This document shows positions 1 to 10,346 of a stretch of DNA of 64,000 nt, piece after piece. The stretch is from the NCBI GenBank assembly GCA_016648135.1, contig JADDOH010001516.1, positions 310,001-374,000 on the forward strand, given 5' to 3'. The stretch is from Agrypnia vestita (Eukaryota; Arthropoda; Insecta; Trichoptera; Phryganeidae). Both the position numbers and the translations under genes were made by a program. Numbering within the stretch: the stretch's first letter is position 1; each line of letters opens with the position of its first letter. The notes beneath the pieces are model-generated. The model saw only the letters and a program-made list of their open reading frames with translations. It made no database searches and was not told the origin of the DNA.

Positions 1-1473
1 AAAAAAGTGTAGTTTTAATAAATTTTGACATTCGCATAAGCCACAGAAAATGCTATTACTGCAGACATTTTTGGGATAATAAATATTCATAGGATATGTT
101 TAAATAGATATGAATATTAATTACGCTATCAATAAAGGTTATCTATTGAACCAATTCCAACAAAAAAAAAAATAGCTTTGAATCTATGGTGTGTTTCTGG
201 ATAACTTAATTCTGTGAAAGTGTATATTATAATTACTAATGCGCAATTCATAAAAACCATTGTTTTTACTTAAACACCTTAACCATATTGTACACTCAAC
301 TTGCCATAACAAAATACAGTAAAACAGATTTAGGCATTTGCGCTCTCGCTTGTACTTTCACTCTCGGATGATAAATGAAATGGATTGTACCCAAGTGCAC
401 TTGAATCCCTCTTGGGAAATGTTATTTATTGTCTCGGATGAAAGAACTCGAATATCAACACATTAAATTAGTTTTCATCGTAACTAGTATCAATTTTACG
501 TGGTAAGGTTGTTAATACTTGTAACGACATAACATTCAACGTTCATCATGTTCGGTAACAGAAAAATCCTGGATCTGATCTTGCGCCACCTACTTACACG
601 TTCCGTTCGCAACCTATTCAAGTTTGTCCAATCTAATTAGAATATTCCATTCAAATGGAGAGCTACTCCTTTGAATACTTTAATTAAATTATAAAATTTG
701 AAAAATCTAAACAGTCCATGTTATTTCCTTCAATATGAAGGGTAATTACATTTTTATAAAAAGTGAAGCACTTCACCGGGCTGTCCAATCGCCGATTTTC
801 CGTGTTGTTTTAGTCACAAGTCATTAAAAAGGTAGGAATAATTTTATGTAACAAAATGATGAAAATAAATATTTAGTATAATTTTTGCTGAACTAGTTTT
901 TGGTGTCATAGGCGTCCTTTTAAAATCAAATCATATCTATAATTTTTAGTGCGTATTGTGAATTGTATTGACGTGGTAATTAATTAACCTTACACCAATC
1001 ATAAATTGCCGCTCTACTTATAGTATAAAATCAAAGGTTTTAAACATGACTTATATCATGTTATTATTACATATTATCAAATACACTCAGATTTTGAAAA
1101 GTAATTGCTTTTTATCAATGTCTAAAAAAAATCTAAAATATTCTTCTCACACAAAATATTCTCATTCGGCTCAAATTTTAAAAATATGTATAAATCACTT
1201 TCACCATTCTTTTTAAACACAAGTCATAAACGATCTAGTAATGTGCATTAACTTTAAAAACAACCGCTATATGCATAAGCACCATCGTTTTTACAAGAAA
1301 GGATGCTTTGAAAATGCACCGCACCCGATCTCAAAAAGAAAATGCATCACGAAATTTGCTCAAATGCTGGTAACATTGTCCAATTACACCTCTCTAATAC
1401 TCGTTCACAGAGAGTCGGTCCACTTCACTACTAGTCCAGGTTGCTGGCTACTGTAGAAGTGGCTGGATTCGAA
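1..1473. other. AT-rich stretch without a recognisable gene
   Basis: I see no conserved coding block, RNA gene or clear transposon here. The short open frames have no recognisable protein. If the putative last NF-YA exon at 1474-1498 is real, part of this region would be the 3' UTR and downstream flank of that minus-strand gene. Confidence 0.5.
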
Positions 1474-1498
1474 TCAGGTTTCGTGAATGTTGGGCAGG
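1474..1498 (-). CDS. NFYA: Possible 25-base last coding exon of NF-YA
   Basis: A pyrimidine-rich tract ending TTTCAG precedes 25 bases. In the phase left by the previous exon these encode NLPNIHET and then TGA. Phase fit and acceptor quality are good, but an exon this small can occur by chance and I recall no family C-terminus that matches. Confidence 0.3.
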
Positions 1499-4400
1499 CT
1501 GAAATTTTGTACAGACAAAGAAATGCGTAATTAGTAATGATTATTAATTTTAATTAAACAACTTTGTACTAACCACTTAACTAGTAACTCTATGTCTACC
1601 GGTTTTGATACTAGGTGTACTGCTGGAATAGATAATGGATAATTAGTTTGTATCCGTCCTGATGAAGATACAGTGGTATCGAAACGGGTAGACGGTGGTT
1701 ACTACAAAGTTGTTGGGATTAAAATTAATGTTAATTAAATTATGTCCAACCACGTTAACGCTATAAACATCGAAAATATAGTAATGATTAGTAATATTAA
1801 GTTACTGAAAAAAAAGGAAATGGAAAGAAGCTTTCAGACCCAGAGGGGCAATAAAAAGTATCACCGTGGTATCTTTGACGAATTCTTTAAATCAACATTG
1901 GTAAAAAAAAAGTTAATAAAATGTGTACGCATAAAATGAGGGGAAAGGTGCAGTAAAATAGAAAAAAAAAGTGATTTCAATAATCTCACCTCGGTGTGTT
2001 TCTCTGAGTCTGATAACCTTTCTGGTTTTCTATCCCTGAAAATAAGAATTTAAATTGAAAAAAAAATAAGAATTTAAAAATGAAATTAATCAAATACGAA
2101 AGAGCAATATCCATCTATACATATAAGTACAGTGAAACCTTGGATTGCGAGCATAATTCATTCTGGAGACGTATTCATAATCTAAAACACTTGAAGTGAA
2201 TTATCACACACAGAGATTCACAAATTAACAACACAAAAATATTCAAATCTTCTCCTTACAGTGCCATCTCCTATCGGAGGTCAGCGATCATTCTGGCGAT
2301 TACTATTTTTTTTACCGCCGCACGGAACAACTCAGTCGAGTTACACTTATACCAGTTCCTCAAGTTACGCAGCCATGAGATGCGCTTTCTTACGCTTCTT
2401 TTACCGCTTATTTTACCCCTGGATGATGAGTTGGTTTAGACCACATTTTGGTCATAATATGTCCGAGATATTTAAATACAAATGATTAATACGAAATACC
2501 TATTTATATATTTTTATTTTAAGTTTTGTTGGATGGCTTTCACGCCACTAACAACATCAATGCTCTCTCTACTGGTTCACTGGAATCTTATATTTTTGTG
2601 TAATCTATCCAATGATCCTCTCCTTTTGAGGATCTTGCAGAAATGTGAATTGCATTGTAGTTAACCAGATACATCGCTTGCACTGCTACTTCCGTATTCA
2701 ATTTTTGCTCACGCAAACTTGGCAGACAATGGGCTTATTGATATAGTAATCTTGTTCATATATCAAGTGAAAGTTTATTAAAATTTTTTGCTTGTTTCGC
2801 AGACCAAATTATACACTATCAAGATTTCACCGTATACACGTATGGGTCAAAGGATATTTTTTCACAACAGATAACATAGTTATTAAAAATAAATGGCTGG
2901 AAGCATCGTGAATTTTCTTACAAAGATTCTACATATTAAATTGAAAAATAAATGGTTTTTTAATGACTTCAAATTATTATATAAAAATAAACATATTAAT
3001 ATTGTGTATTATGTAACCATATTTTTTGTATTAGTGAAAATTAATTTATATTGTTAATCAAAACAGGCAAATAAACGCAACACAACATATAATTCAATTA
3101 TGTACTTACTTGGATTTATCATCGGGATTAGAGTGAAAGCGACCGCCTTCTCCTCGAACCCTGTTCATCGCATGTCTGTGGCGGGATTCATGGAGGTATT
3201 TCTGGAATTAAAAAATTTGTTTTGTGAAAAGGGAATTGTTTTAATTAGATTCTGTAAGTAGAATTGGAAGTCCATAAATGATTAATCATGTTTCGAAAAT
3301 CATTGTTTGGAGTACACAGTCTCGTTCATCAATTCATACACCATCTACATATTATCATCTACTGTATCTACTGCGCTTTGCAAATTTTGGTTTTGCAGAA
3401 GATATGCACTCATCCATCCATCCTCAGCGTTACAACCCTCGGTGGGTCCTAGCTGCCTCCAAGGAAGTCTTCCATGCTGCTCTGTCACTGGCTGCCATTT
3501 TCCAGTTTTGCTGCCCCAGGGCCCGGCAGAACTCAACGACGACATCTAACCACCGCAGGTTTGGTCTTCCGACACCCTTTTTGTGGGCTCCAGATCACCC
3601 ATACGATGTAGATGTCCTAGCCAGCGCAGTCTGTTAATCTTAATAAACTTGACTACACTGACGTCCTAGTAAAGGTCATAGAGCTTGGTGTTGTATCTTT
3701 TATGCCATGTTTGACCGTCATTAATAGGTTCATATATTCGGCGTAAGATTTTGCATAAGTTTTGCAAGAGTTTGCATAAGTTATGCACTCAGTAAACATT
3801 AATCAAGTTTTCAAAAAGAAATCTTTTCTGGTGCATTTAGTCTCGCGTATAACACAAAACAAAACTAAATACGCCAGGTCACGAGAATCATATAATTGAA
3901 CTGCCATTTTGGAACAATAAAGCAGATCGAATCTGAATGAACTTGACTAAGATATTTGCAGGTTTTTTTTTTACATTAACTGTGGTTCTATTTCTGCAAT
4001 AACATTTCTCAATCGTCGCTGGATTGTTTATGAAGACTTTTCCCTAAACATAGCTCCAAAGGAAAAAGTCTAATGGTGTCATAAGATCTTGGCGGTCAAT
4101 CAACCTCAACACTTTTAGAGGTAATTCGCCGAGGAAATATAGTGACCTAAATATTCAGTGTTTCAATGGCTGTGTGGATCGTCCTGCTGGAACCACTTAT
4201 CAGCCGCATAAAAATTATTGATTTGTTTGAAAAAAACACCAAGCATCTCCCGATAGTGTACACCATTAACTATAACCTCACTATCCAATCAATTCAAATA
4301 AATAAGGTATAATGACTTTTTCAGCCTATGAACCGCACCAAATACATAGCGACTGAACAATTTTTTTTTTCCGGATGACTATGTTCATACATCACACACA

Positions 4401-7400
4401 AAACATGTATCCACCAATTTTGCTATTAAACGTTGGATTTTCCAGTGTTATCAGGCTTGGGAGATGCCAAAGGGTAAAAGAAAATTGCACGCCATATTTT
4501 TACAGTTCCCGGAATTGATCAATTAGTTTCATAGTAAAAAATCATAGCTGAATCGTGTAGTGCTTCATTTTGAAATAACATGCTGTCTACATGATGGCTT
4601 TCATATCAACTTTCAAAAAGTTCCACTAAAGAAATGGTGGCAATTTAAAATTTATTGGAGCGCCCACAATATTAACTTATTATCTTCTGGTCATGATCAA
4701 AGTGCTTAGAAATTTTCCAGACATTGCATATGAGATCCTTTGCAATATGTAACACAAAAACTTAATTGAGTCGTAGTGACTAGGAACATAATATTGCATG
4801 CATAAGTAATTAAAGATAATCATACATTTTTTAATTGATGCGCAGAACTCGTTAGATAATTTTTTTCCAGTACGATTTCTCTCAAAGAATTTATTTAGCA
4901 AATCGTATTTGAAAGGTGCAGGGTACAATGGGAGAGAAGAAATCAATCAACTGAATAAACAAACCGGTCTCTCCTTGGGTATCTTGCCCAGGTCCACCAA
5001 TCGCGCCCTCGCCTGTCTCCTCCTTAGTATCCTCCTGTACTGGCGAGCGTTCACGTACAGCAGGGGCTCCTCATCTTGCGCTTCACACGTCACATTGGCC
5101 ACATTCGTGTTGGCCGTCGCCACATTATTGCTGCCACCAGCATTACTCAACATCTGTAATATTGTAAAAAAAAAAAAATTATGGTTGATATTATCCTCTG
5201 CATGTGGATTTTAATATCAAAAAATTTTTTGGGCAATCAGTGACGCTGTTGGAATTCACAGTGAACGACACTAATGCCAGTCGGACAAAACAAGCTCACT
5301 CTGCTGGCTGGCCGACGCCCACTATTTTAATGCTTTGTGGAAGGATATAAAAGTAAGCATTGATCCTGCTTGCCGTATGTAGTAATGCTCCAGGTTTCTA
5401 CTGTCGCGGATGCTTTGCCCATCAGTGAGTTACCCGATTGCAGACCACCACTCCTACCACCATGGTCATTGTTCCGAGTACCGCCTGAGTGTAGAAGCAT
5501 CGCATGTGCGTTTGTTTTATGTAAGTGATGTCTGAGTTTATGTTCATCCAGCATTGTGCATCCTATAGTGATTTATGAAGTTATTGGACAGAACATTATA
5601 CAAGTGATGACTTGAGTGAGACTATTATTGTATTACAAACCTAATCTAAGAGACTATATAAACTGAGCTTTATTATTGAATTGTAAAATAAATGTGTGAT
5701 TGTTGTAAAATGAATGTACCTTTTTTCCCCATTCCTATATTGATCGGTAGCACATTTTATGGTGCACGAAAAATTAAAAAGTTTATACACTCACGACCGA
5801 AGCCCAAATTCAAACCTTTTATGTATTTCTGCTACAACCAGATGAATATAAATTTATTAAAGTAATTAATTGTACACCGGATGAAGTGGGAACTCAATGA
5901 TATTTACTAATAAATTATTTTAAAATACTAATAACTTACTAATAACATCCTTTACTTGATACAATCATTCAGCCCCTCTCGACTTTTTTTACATCATTTG
6001 AATAAAAAAAATTAAAATTGCGACTTCAGTCGCAGAACATACATAATACACCTCTGTCTGCAAAGGATGCTGTACAAATTGTGAATTCTTACTATTCAAC
6101 TCATCTTGCACACATTGTGAGGTATCCAAATGCCCTGTATATTAATTAGCCATGAGTATCATTCAACACAATCTGTTGAACAAACTTGGTTGGATTTGCC
6201 GTGACTTCAATATGTAAAATTACACTGTCGACTTTCATTACCTTTTCACTTCTAGATTTATCTTAAGGACAATACTTTAAACAGAATTAGTATTAAACAG
6301 CGGAGTATTGATTTGCAAATCGGAAGAAAGAAATTGTAATAAACCAGATGCATAACAAAATTACACAGCTGGAAATTTTTAGATGGATAGCTTGTAAAGT
6401 AATCAAAAAAATTACCATAACAATGTTTCCGCCGTTGATCATGGGCTGCTGAGTGGCTTGTGGTATCGAAGCCGCCTGGACTCCACTCACTTGAACCAGG
6501 GATCCGTTGATGTTCACATCTGAGGGAACAATCAATTACCCATTCCTGTGATTTGATTTAAGTAACGCAAAAAATAAGATTGGCTGAAGACTAAATCTGC
6601 AAATCTATCACTGAGGCCCAGTTGTTTCAAGTTCGATAAAGTAAGCGGTCGTTCGAAGCATAGATTTTTACGAAAACGGATCATCTGATTGGTGGAGAAC
6701 GTAAAAATCTATGCTTTAAAAGAACGCTTACTTTAATCCAACTTGAAACAACCGGCCCTCAGACAGATATCAAACCAGCTCTTTCAATTGCAGAAGAGTA
6801 AATAAAACATGCCAACACTTTTATAAATGACTTTTTTCTCAATTCTAGATGATAAATATAATTTCAGGAACTAAAATATTATACTCCTTCTTCAAATGTA
6901 GCAAATTTATTTTGTGGTAACATAATTATAATTAATATAAATTAACTTTGTTTAAACCACTTATTTATTGAAAAAAATCAACATGTTTCGAAGCCAATGG
7001 CTTCTTCAAAATGAAGAAGCCATTGGCTTCGAAACATGTTGATTTTTTTCAATAAATAAGTGGTTTAAACAAAGTTAATTTAATTTTAATTAAAATATTA
7101 TATGTTGGTAAAAAAATCCGTTGGATTACTACATGCCTTTGCTGATTCTATCTTGTAATACAGTTTTAAAAGCATTCAAAATAAAATATTTATTTAATAT
7201 TTAAAATAAAAAGCACAACAAAACTTTGAATCAGTGATGGCATAATACTGAATTGAATGCTTGAATCACAAAATGAAAACAACAATTGTGTAGCGGAATG
7301 GGTATGAGCTTACAAGCATTGCCTCCAAGATGTTGACTGTCAATTTGCACCGGTTGGTAGAGGTATGTCTGGCCGTCCGCTCCCTGCACTATCTGAGCTT

Positions 7401-8011
7401 GCTGTCCTCCGGCCATCACAGCTTGGCCAGCATTACCAGCACCTGCACAATAAAATATTATTAATTTCATCTGCGTACCGATTGTAAATCAAAATTAATT
7501 CTAAACATTTAAAAAATAGTCACAATGATAAATATCTTGAACTACTATGGAACAAACGCTGCATAATAATGTCTTGTTCAAAAGCAATAGTTTAACAAGA
7601 GTGTAATATCAAATACGTGTTAACGTCTGTTCTGCTTTTCTTTACCTCGGTGATCCTCAAATAGTTCATGCAATGTGGCAAACAGAATGACGAACATTTG
7701 GAAATGTATTGGCAAACTGAATGATGAACATTTGGCAATGTATTGGCAAAATGAATGATGAACATTTGGCAATGTATCGGCAAACTGAATGATGAACATT
7801 TGGCAATGTATTGACAAACTTAATGATGAATATTTGGCAATGTATTGGCAAACTGAATGATGAACATTTTTTATAAGGATAACTTTATTGCAGGTAAAAC
7901 AATTTTCTCAAAAATAACTAAAAAATATTCGGTCTCACCTGCAACCCCCTGCAGCGCAGACACCGGCACAACTTGTATCTGCTGTAAGGTTTGACCTGCG
8001 GGTGACGCCAT
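1474..8011 (-). CDS. NFYA: NF-YA, DNA-binding subunit of the CCAAT-box factor NF-Y (multi-exon gene)
   Basis: The gene lies on the minus strand with exons 7939-8011, 7314-7442, 6416-6519, 4965-5153, 3110-3201 and possibly 1474-1498. Phases are consistent at every junction (1, 1, 0, 0, 2), giving about 203 codons. Exons 1-3 encode a Gln/Gly/Val-rich activation-type region. Exon 4 carries the subunit-interaction helix (EEPLLYVNARQYRRIL) followed by the RRRQARAR linker. Exon 5 carries the DNA-contact segment (HESRHRHAMNR...GEGGRF). NF-YA joins the NF-YB/NF-YC histone-fold dimer in the nucleus and binds CCAAT boxes. The first exon found begins with ATG directly after a CAG acceptor, so translation may start there or further N-terminal exons may have been missed; family members are usually longer (human about 347 residues). 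The identity rests on the two-part core and is very secure; the ends are not. Confidence 0.93.
1543..1728. repeat. Fold-back element with imperfect arms
   Basis: The left arm (about 1543-1613) and right arm (about 1673-1728) are inverted copies. For example, CAACTTTGTACTAACCAC at 1559 faces GTGGTTACTACAAAGTTG ending at 1714. The right arm contains the hammerhead-like core described separately; the left arm has an eroded version. Two other fold-backs in the window (6938-7082 and 27966-28178) have the same layout. Confidence 0.75.
1654..1695 (+). ncRNA. Hammerhead-ribozyme-like motif
   Basis: In order the sequence shows helix I strand CCGTC (1654-1658), the conserved core CTGATGA (1659-1665), one extra A, and stem II GATAC/GTATC with loop AGTG. 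It then has GAAA (1681-1684), a two-base-pair helix III AC/GT around GG, a GTA cleavage triplet (1688-1690) and helix I return GACGG (1691-1695). Minimal type I hammerheads with very short helix III are known in Penelope-like retroelements. The extra A before stem II departs from the standard core, so activity is uncertain. Confidence 0.4.
3110..3201 (-). CDS. NFYA: NF-YA exon with the CCAAT-binding segment
   Basis: It reads KYLHESRHRHAMNRVRGEGG followed by RFHSNPDDKS. This is the A2 helix and GxGGRF motif that enter the minor groove at CCAAT. The acceptor is AATTCCAG and the donor GTAAGT at 3109, leaving phase 2. Confidence 0.96.
3400..3720 (-). pseudogene. LINE relic, reverse-transcriptase C-terminal end
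   Basis: The minus strand encodes VVKFIKINRLRWLGHLHRMG, typical of the region just after the RT domain in insect LINEs. A frame change is followed by SDRAAWKTSLEAARTH-like sequence. It is broken by shifts and stops. It lies in an NF-YA intron. Confidence 0.7.
3960..4620 (-). pseudogene. Relic of a Tc1/mariner-type transposase
   Basis: Reading the minus strand gives fragments VNGVHYREML, WFQQDDPHSH and TFSFGAMF, and then ATIEKRLRNVIAEI-like residues. These match, in order, the NGxRYREM, WFQQDGAxxH, LDFFLWG and RxVIAEI blocks of a widespread insect transposase family. Many stops and shifts are present. It lies in the intron between the last two clear NF-YA exons. Confidence 0.65.
4965..5153 (-). 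CDS. NFYA: NF-YA exon with the NF-YB/NF-YC interaction helix
   Basis: It encodes EEPLLYVNARQYRRIL followed by RRRQARARL and GKIPKERP, the A1 helix and linker that define NF-YA. The acceptor TTACAG follows a long A/T run, and the donor GTTTGT lies at 4964-4959. The exon is in phase 0 at both ends. Confidence 0.96.
6416..6519 (-). CDS. NFYA: NF-YA exon ahead of the conserved core
   Basis: The acceptor is TTCCCTCAG and the donor is GTAATT at 6415. It encodes NINGSLVQVSGVQ...INGGNIVM, matching the GG(N/M)(I/V)(V/M)M stretch that precedes the core in animal NF-YA. Phase is 1 in and 0 out. Confidence 0.85.
6611..6761. repeat. Palindromic MITE, family with TIR CTGAGGCC / GGCCCTCAG
   Basis: About 150 bases with inverted halves: GTTTCAAGTT...AAGTAAGCG facing CGCTTACTTT...AACTTGAAAC. 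A second full copy is at 57084-57234, and the right half of a third abuts the BEL/Pao 5' LTR at 24197-24256. No coding capacity. Confidence 0.8.
6938..7082. repeat. Perfect inverted repeat, 71-base arms with 3-base loop
   Basis: The arm 6938-7008 is the exact reverse complement of 7012-7082, with AAA between. The centre reads GGCTTCTTCA / TGAAGAAGCC, and GGCTTCGAAACATGTTG occurs in the right arm. As RNA it would be a long uninterrupted hairpin. It sits inside an NF-YA intron. It is probably a recently inserted or recently converted fold-back transposon. Confidence 0.92.
7314..7442 (-). CDS. NFYA: NF-YA exon, glutamine-rich activation region
   Basis: The acceptor is TGTGCAG and the donor is GTAAGC at 7313. 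The encoded block includes GGQQAQIVQGADGQTYLYQP, which resembles the GQ.....QTIVYQPV stretch of animal NF-YA. Phase is 1 in and 1 out. Confidence 0.88.
7685..7866. repeat. Minisatellite, about 34-base unit, five to six copies
   Basis: The unit is close to AATGATGAACATTTGGCAAT plus GTATTGGCAAACTG. Copies run in tandem with single-base differences. Open frames across it are only a product of the repeat. It lies in an NF-YA intron. Confidence 0.85.
7939..8011 (-). CDS. NFYA: NF-YA exon encoding the N-terminal Gln/Val-rich segment
   Basis: It reads MASPAGQTLQQIQVVPVSAL and ends in phase 1 at a GTGAGA donor (7938-7933). A TTTTCAG acceptor precedes the ATG, so at least one upstream exon exists, either 5' UTR or further coding sequence. 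The split glycine codon joins exactly to the next exon. I cannot tell whether this ATG is the true start. Confidence 0.75.
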
Positions 8012-8611
8012 CTGAAAAGTAATATCAGAAGCGTTAATTCATTGCAACATTGTATACATCACACAACGCAGCGGGAAATCAAAATACAAATTATAAATAT
8101 ATTTCCATTTCTATGAGTTTATTATGCATCATATCAATGGTCCTTATGTAAACTTTGATAACTACCAAAAATGCTTTTTGGAAAGCCAACTTTTTGGAAA
8201 AACTTCAAATAGCCCTTCTGTAAAGTTGCTTTTCTGTAGATGGCTTAGTTTACGCAGGAACCGACAATATTATGTATCATTAGTGTTCCGGATGGGAACA
8301 CCTTTTTTTTTATGCGGCTCAGTAGTCTTCGCTGGTGGGGCAGAGATCGCCACCAGAATTTGCAGTGAAGCTCGTAGTCCGTGGATATGCCAGAAGTCAA
8401 ACGCCGAAGTAGTGCTTTTATCGTATTAAAGTCGAAGAAAAAATCCGAAGCGAAGTCCAAGTCAGAAAGCAGTGGTCACAAAATTCCAAGAAAGCAGAGT
8501 CCAAAGTAGGTAAGCAGGGTCAGGAAGAAAAGGCAGCAAGAAGATTGTCCAAATAGCGGTTCTCGTACCGACGCGTGGCGTATCAGTGGTACCCGCTCAA
8601 AAAATGCATTT

Positions 8612-8619
8612 TATTTATA
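8612..8619 (-). promoter_or_regulatory. Probable LTR TATA box
   Basis: The minus strand reads GTATAAATAAAATGC, followed about 30 bases on by a GC-rich start region and then a CTTGGACTT-type pyrimidine-rich leader. A very similar layout occurs on the plus strand at 25642-25649. Confidence 0.45.
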
Positions 8620-10346
8620 CAAAATTCAAAATTTCACAAGATTGCGTCATAGCATATTACAGAAACCAATGAGATTGCGTAATTCTGGGAAGGCGCCGCA
8701 GCGCTCCCAGCGGCCGAGCGGTGAACTACGTCATTCGCGGTTGCACAATTTCACCGCGCGGCAGATTTCATATGACAGATACAAATTAATTCATAAAAAA
8801 TGCATTTTAGCTCCCAAGAGACTAATACTGTGTTATTTTGTAATAACAAACCTAGCAAATGATAATAACACAGTTATTTGGACGGGCTGGGTCATACAAG
8901 GCCCAAAAAACTAAAATTAAATTCGCCACAAACGGCTCAAATTTTCAAAAATTCATAAAAAATCAACAACAGCAGTTTTACAAGTTTTGCTATGACAAAT
9001 GTAATTTGCGCATGCAAGCGCTCATTTTAACAGTAATTCCAAATATTTCAGGTAAATATTTACTGAGTTATAGGCATTCAAAAAGCGCCAAAAACCAATT
9101 TCTTTATTTCACTCTCAGGCGCGCCTATATCATTCCACATGTATAAAAATACATTCTCCAGACAGGCATTCAGATAAGGAATGCAATGACACTACATACG
9201 TAGGAATTCGTCCACGGTAAGCCGCTCTGATTGTTGATAAAAAATTCAACTTTTTAATATCCTCCACGGCGAGCCGTGTGCGCGAGCTTACCGCGACGTG
9301 GGCCCGCAAACAGGCGACTACCGTTTCCAAATCGAGAAAAAACCAACATTTTTCTCACGGTCTTCCAGTACTCATTCATTTCATGCTGACCATCTCCACG
9401 ATGGCGCCCGGTGCAGGCCTTCGGGCCCCCGTGGAGGGTATCCCATATACGCATCTCAGACGGGGGCTCGGAATTTGAGTACTAGGCGTTAGAAGTTATA
9501 GCCGGTCAGGTAAGTTTGTAAAATCTCTGAATATTCAAAAAACATTTATTGCCCGTCGGCGGATTCAACGGCGGAAAGAAAGAGACGAGACCCTCTGCAG
9601 CGAGACTCGTCTCCCGTGTTGGCGAATATTGCGTGCCACACTCATGCCCATTTAGTGTTGGCGAACATCGCGGGTACCGCGTGCCACACACATACTTTAC
9701 TTTGGGCGTTACATCGCGGAAGAATCCCTTCGGCTCAAACTTCTAACCTTTGTCCACGCACCAATAGGTGCCAAATAAAAAATTATTTATTTCCATTTTA
9801 TTCATAAAAAATTCATAAAATTCCAATACATTTTTCTCATCAGAGATTCAACATAATGCACATGACAATATTGCATACAAAAAGGGCGCCAAGCGCTGCT
9901 TCCTACAAGACATCAACATATTTTAAAATATTTTCATAACATATACAAATTCCACACATATTTGTATCGACACTTGTAGCTGGAAATAACATCGGCAGCC
10001 AAACAGGCTGCATTTTTCATATTCATTCAACAAAGGGCCAATCTCCGGTTTCACTTCACTATCAATGAATCTTGGAGTGATAGGGGCGGTGCCCCCTTGT
10101 CTCCATAATCTGAGGTATTACGGGATTAGGGTGTTTGTCCCCGAAGAATGGGGTGCTTTAGACAGCACAGTCATGCTATTGGGTGTATATATATATATAT
10201 TTTTTTTTTTTGATTTTTAATTAAGTATATTTTTTTTTTTTTGTTATTATTTTTTTTTTTTGTAATCTATTTTGTATATTTTTTTACATTTTTAAGTTTT
10301 TTTTTTTTAAATGCAAAGTGGGCTGTTGCCTCTTTTCACCCATTCT

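Noticed and set aside
7685..7866. Overlapping Cys/His-rich open frames on the minus strand as a small zinc protein
   Set aside because: All three frames of the same minisatellite are open and give the same style of repeat; no conserved metal-binding spacing.
9254..9478. Overlapping GC-rich open frames near 9.3 kb on both strands
   Set aside because: They arise from GC-rich LTR-type sequence without stops; no protein family is recognisable.
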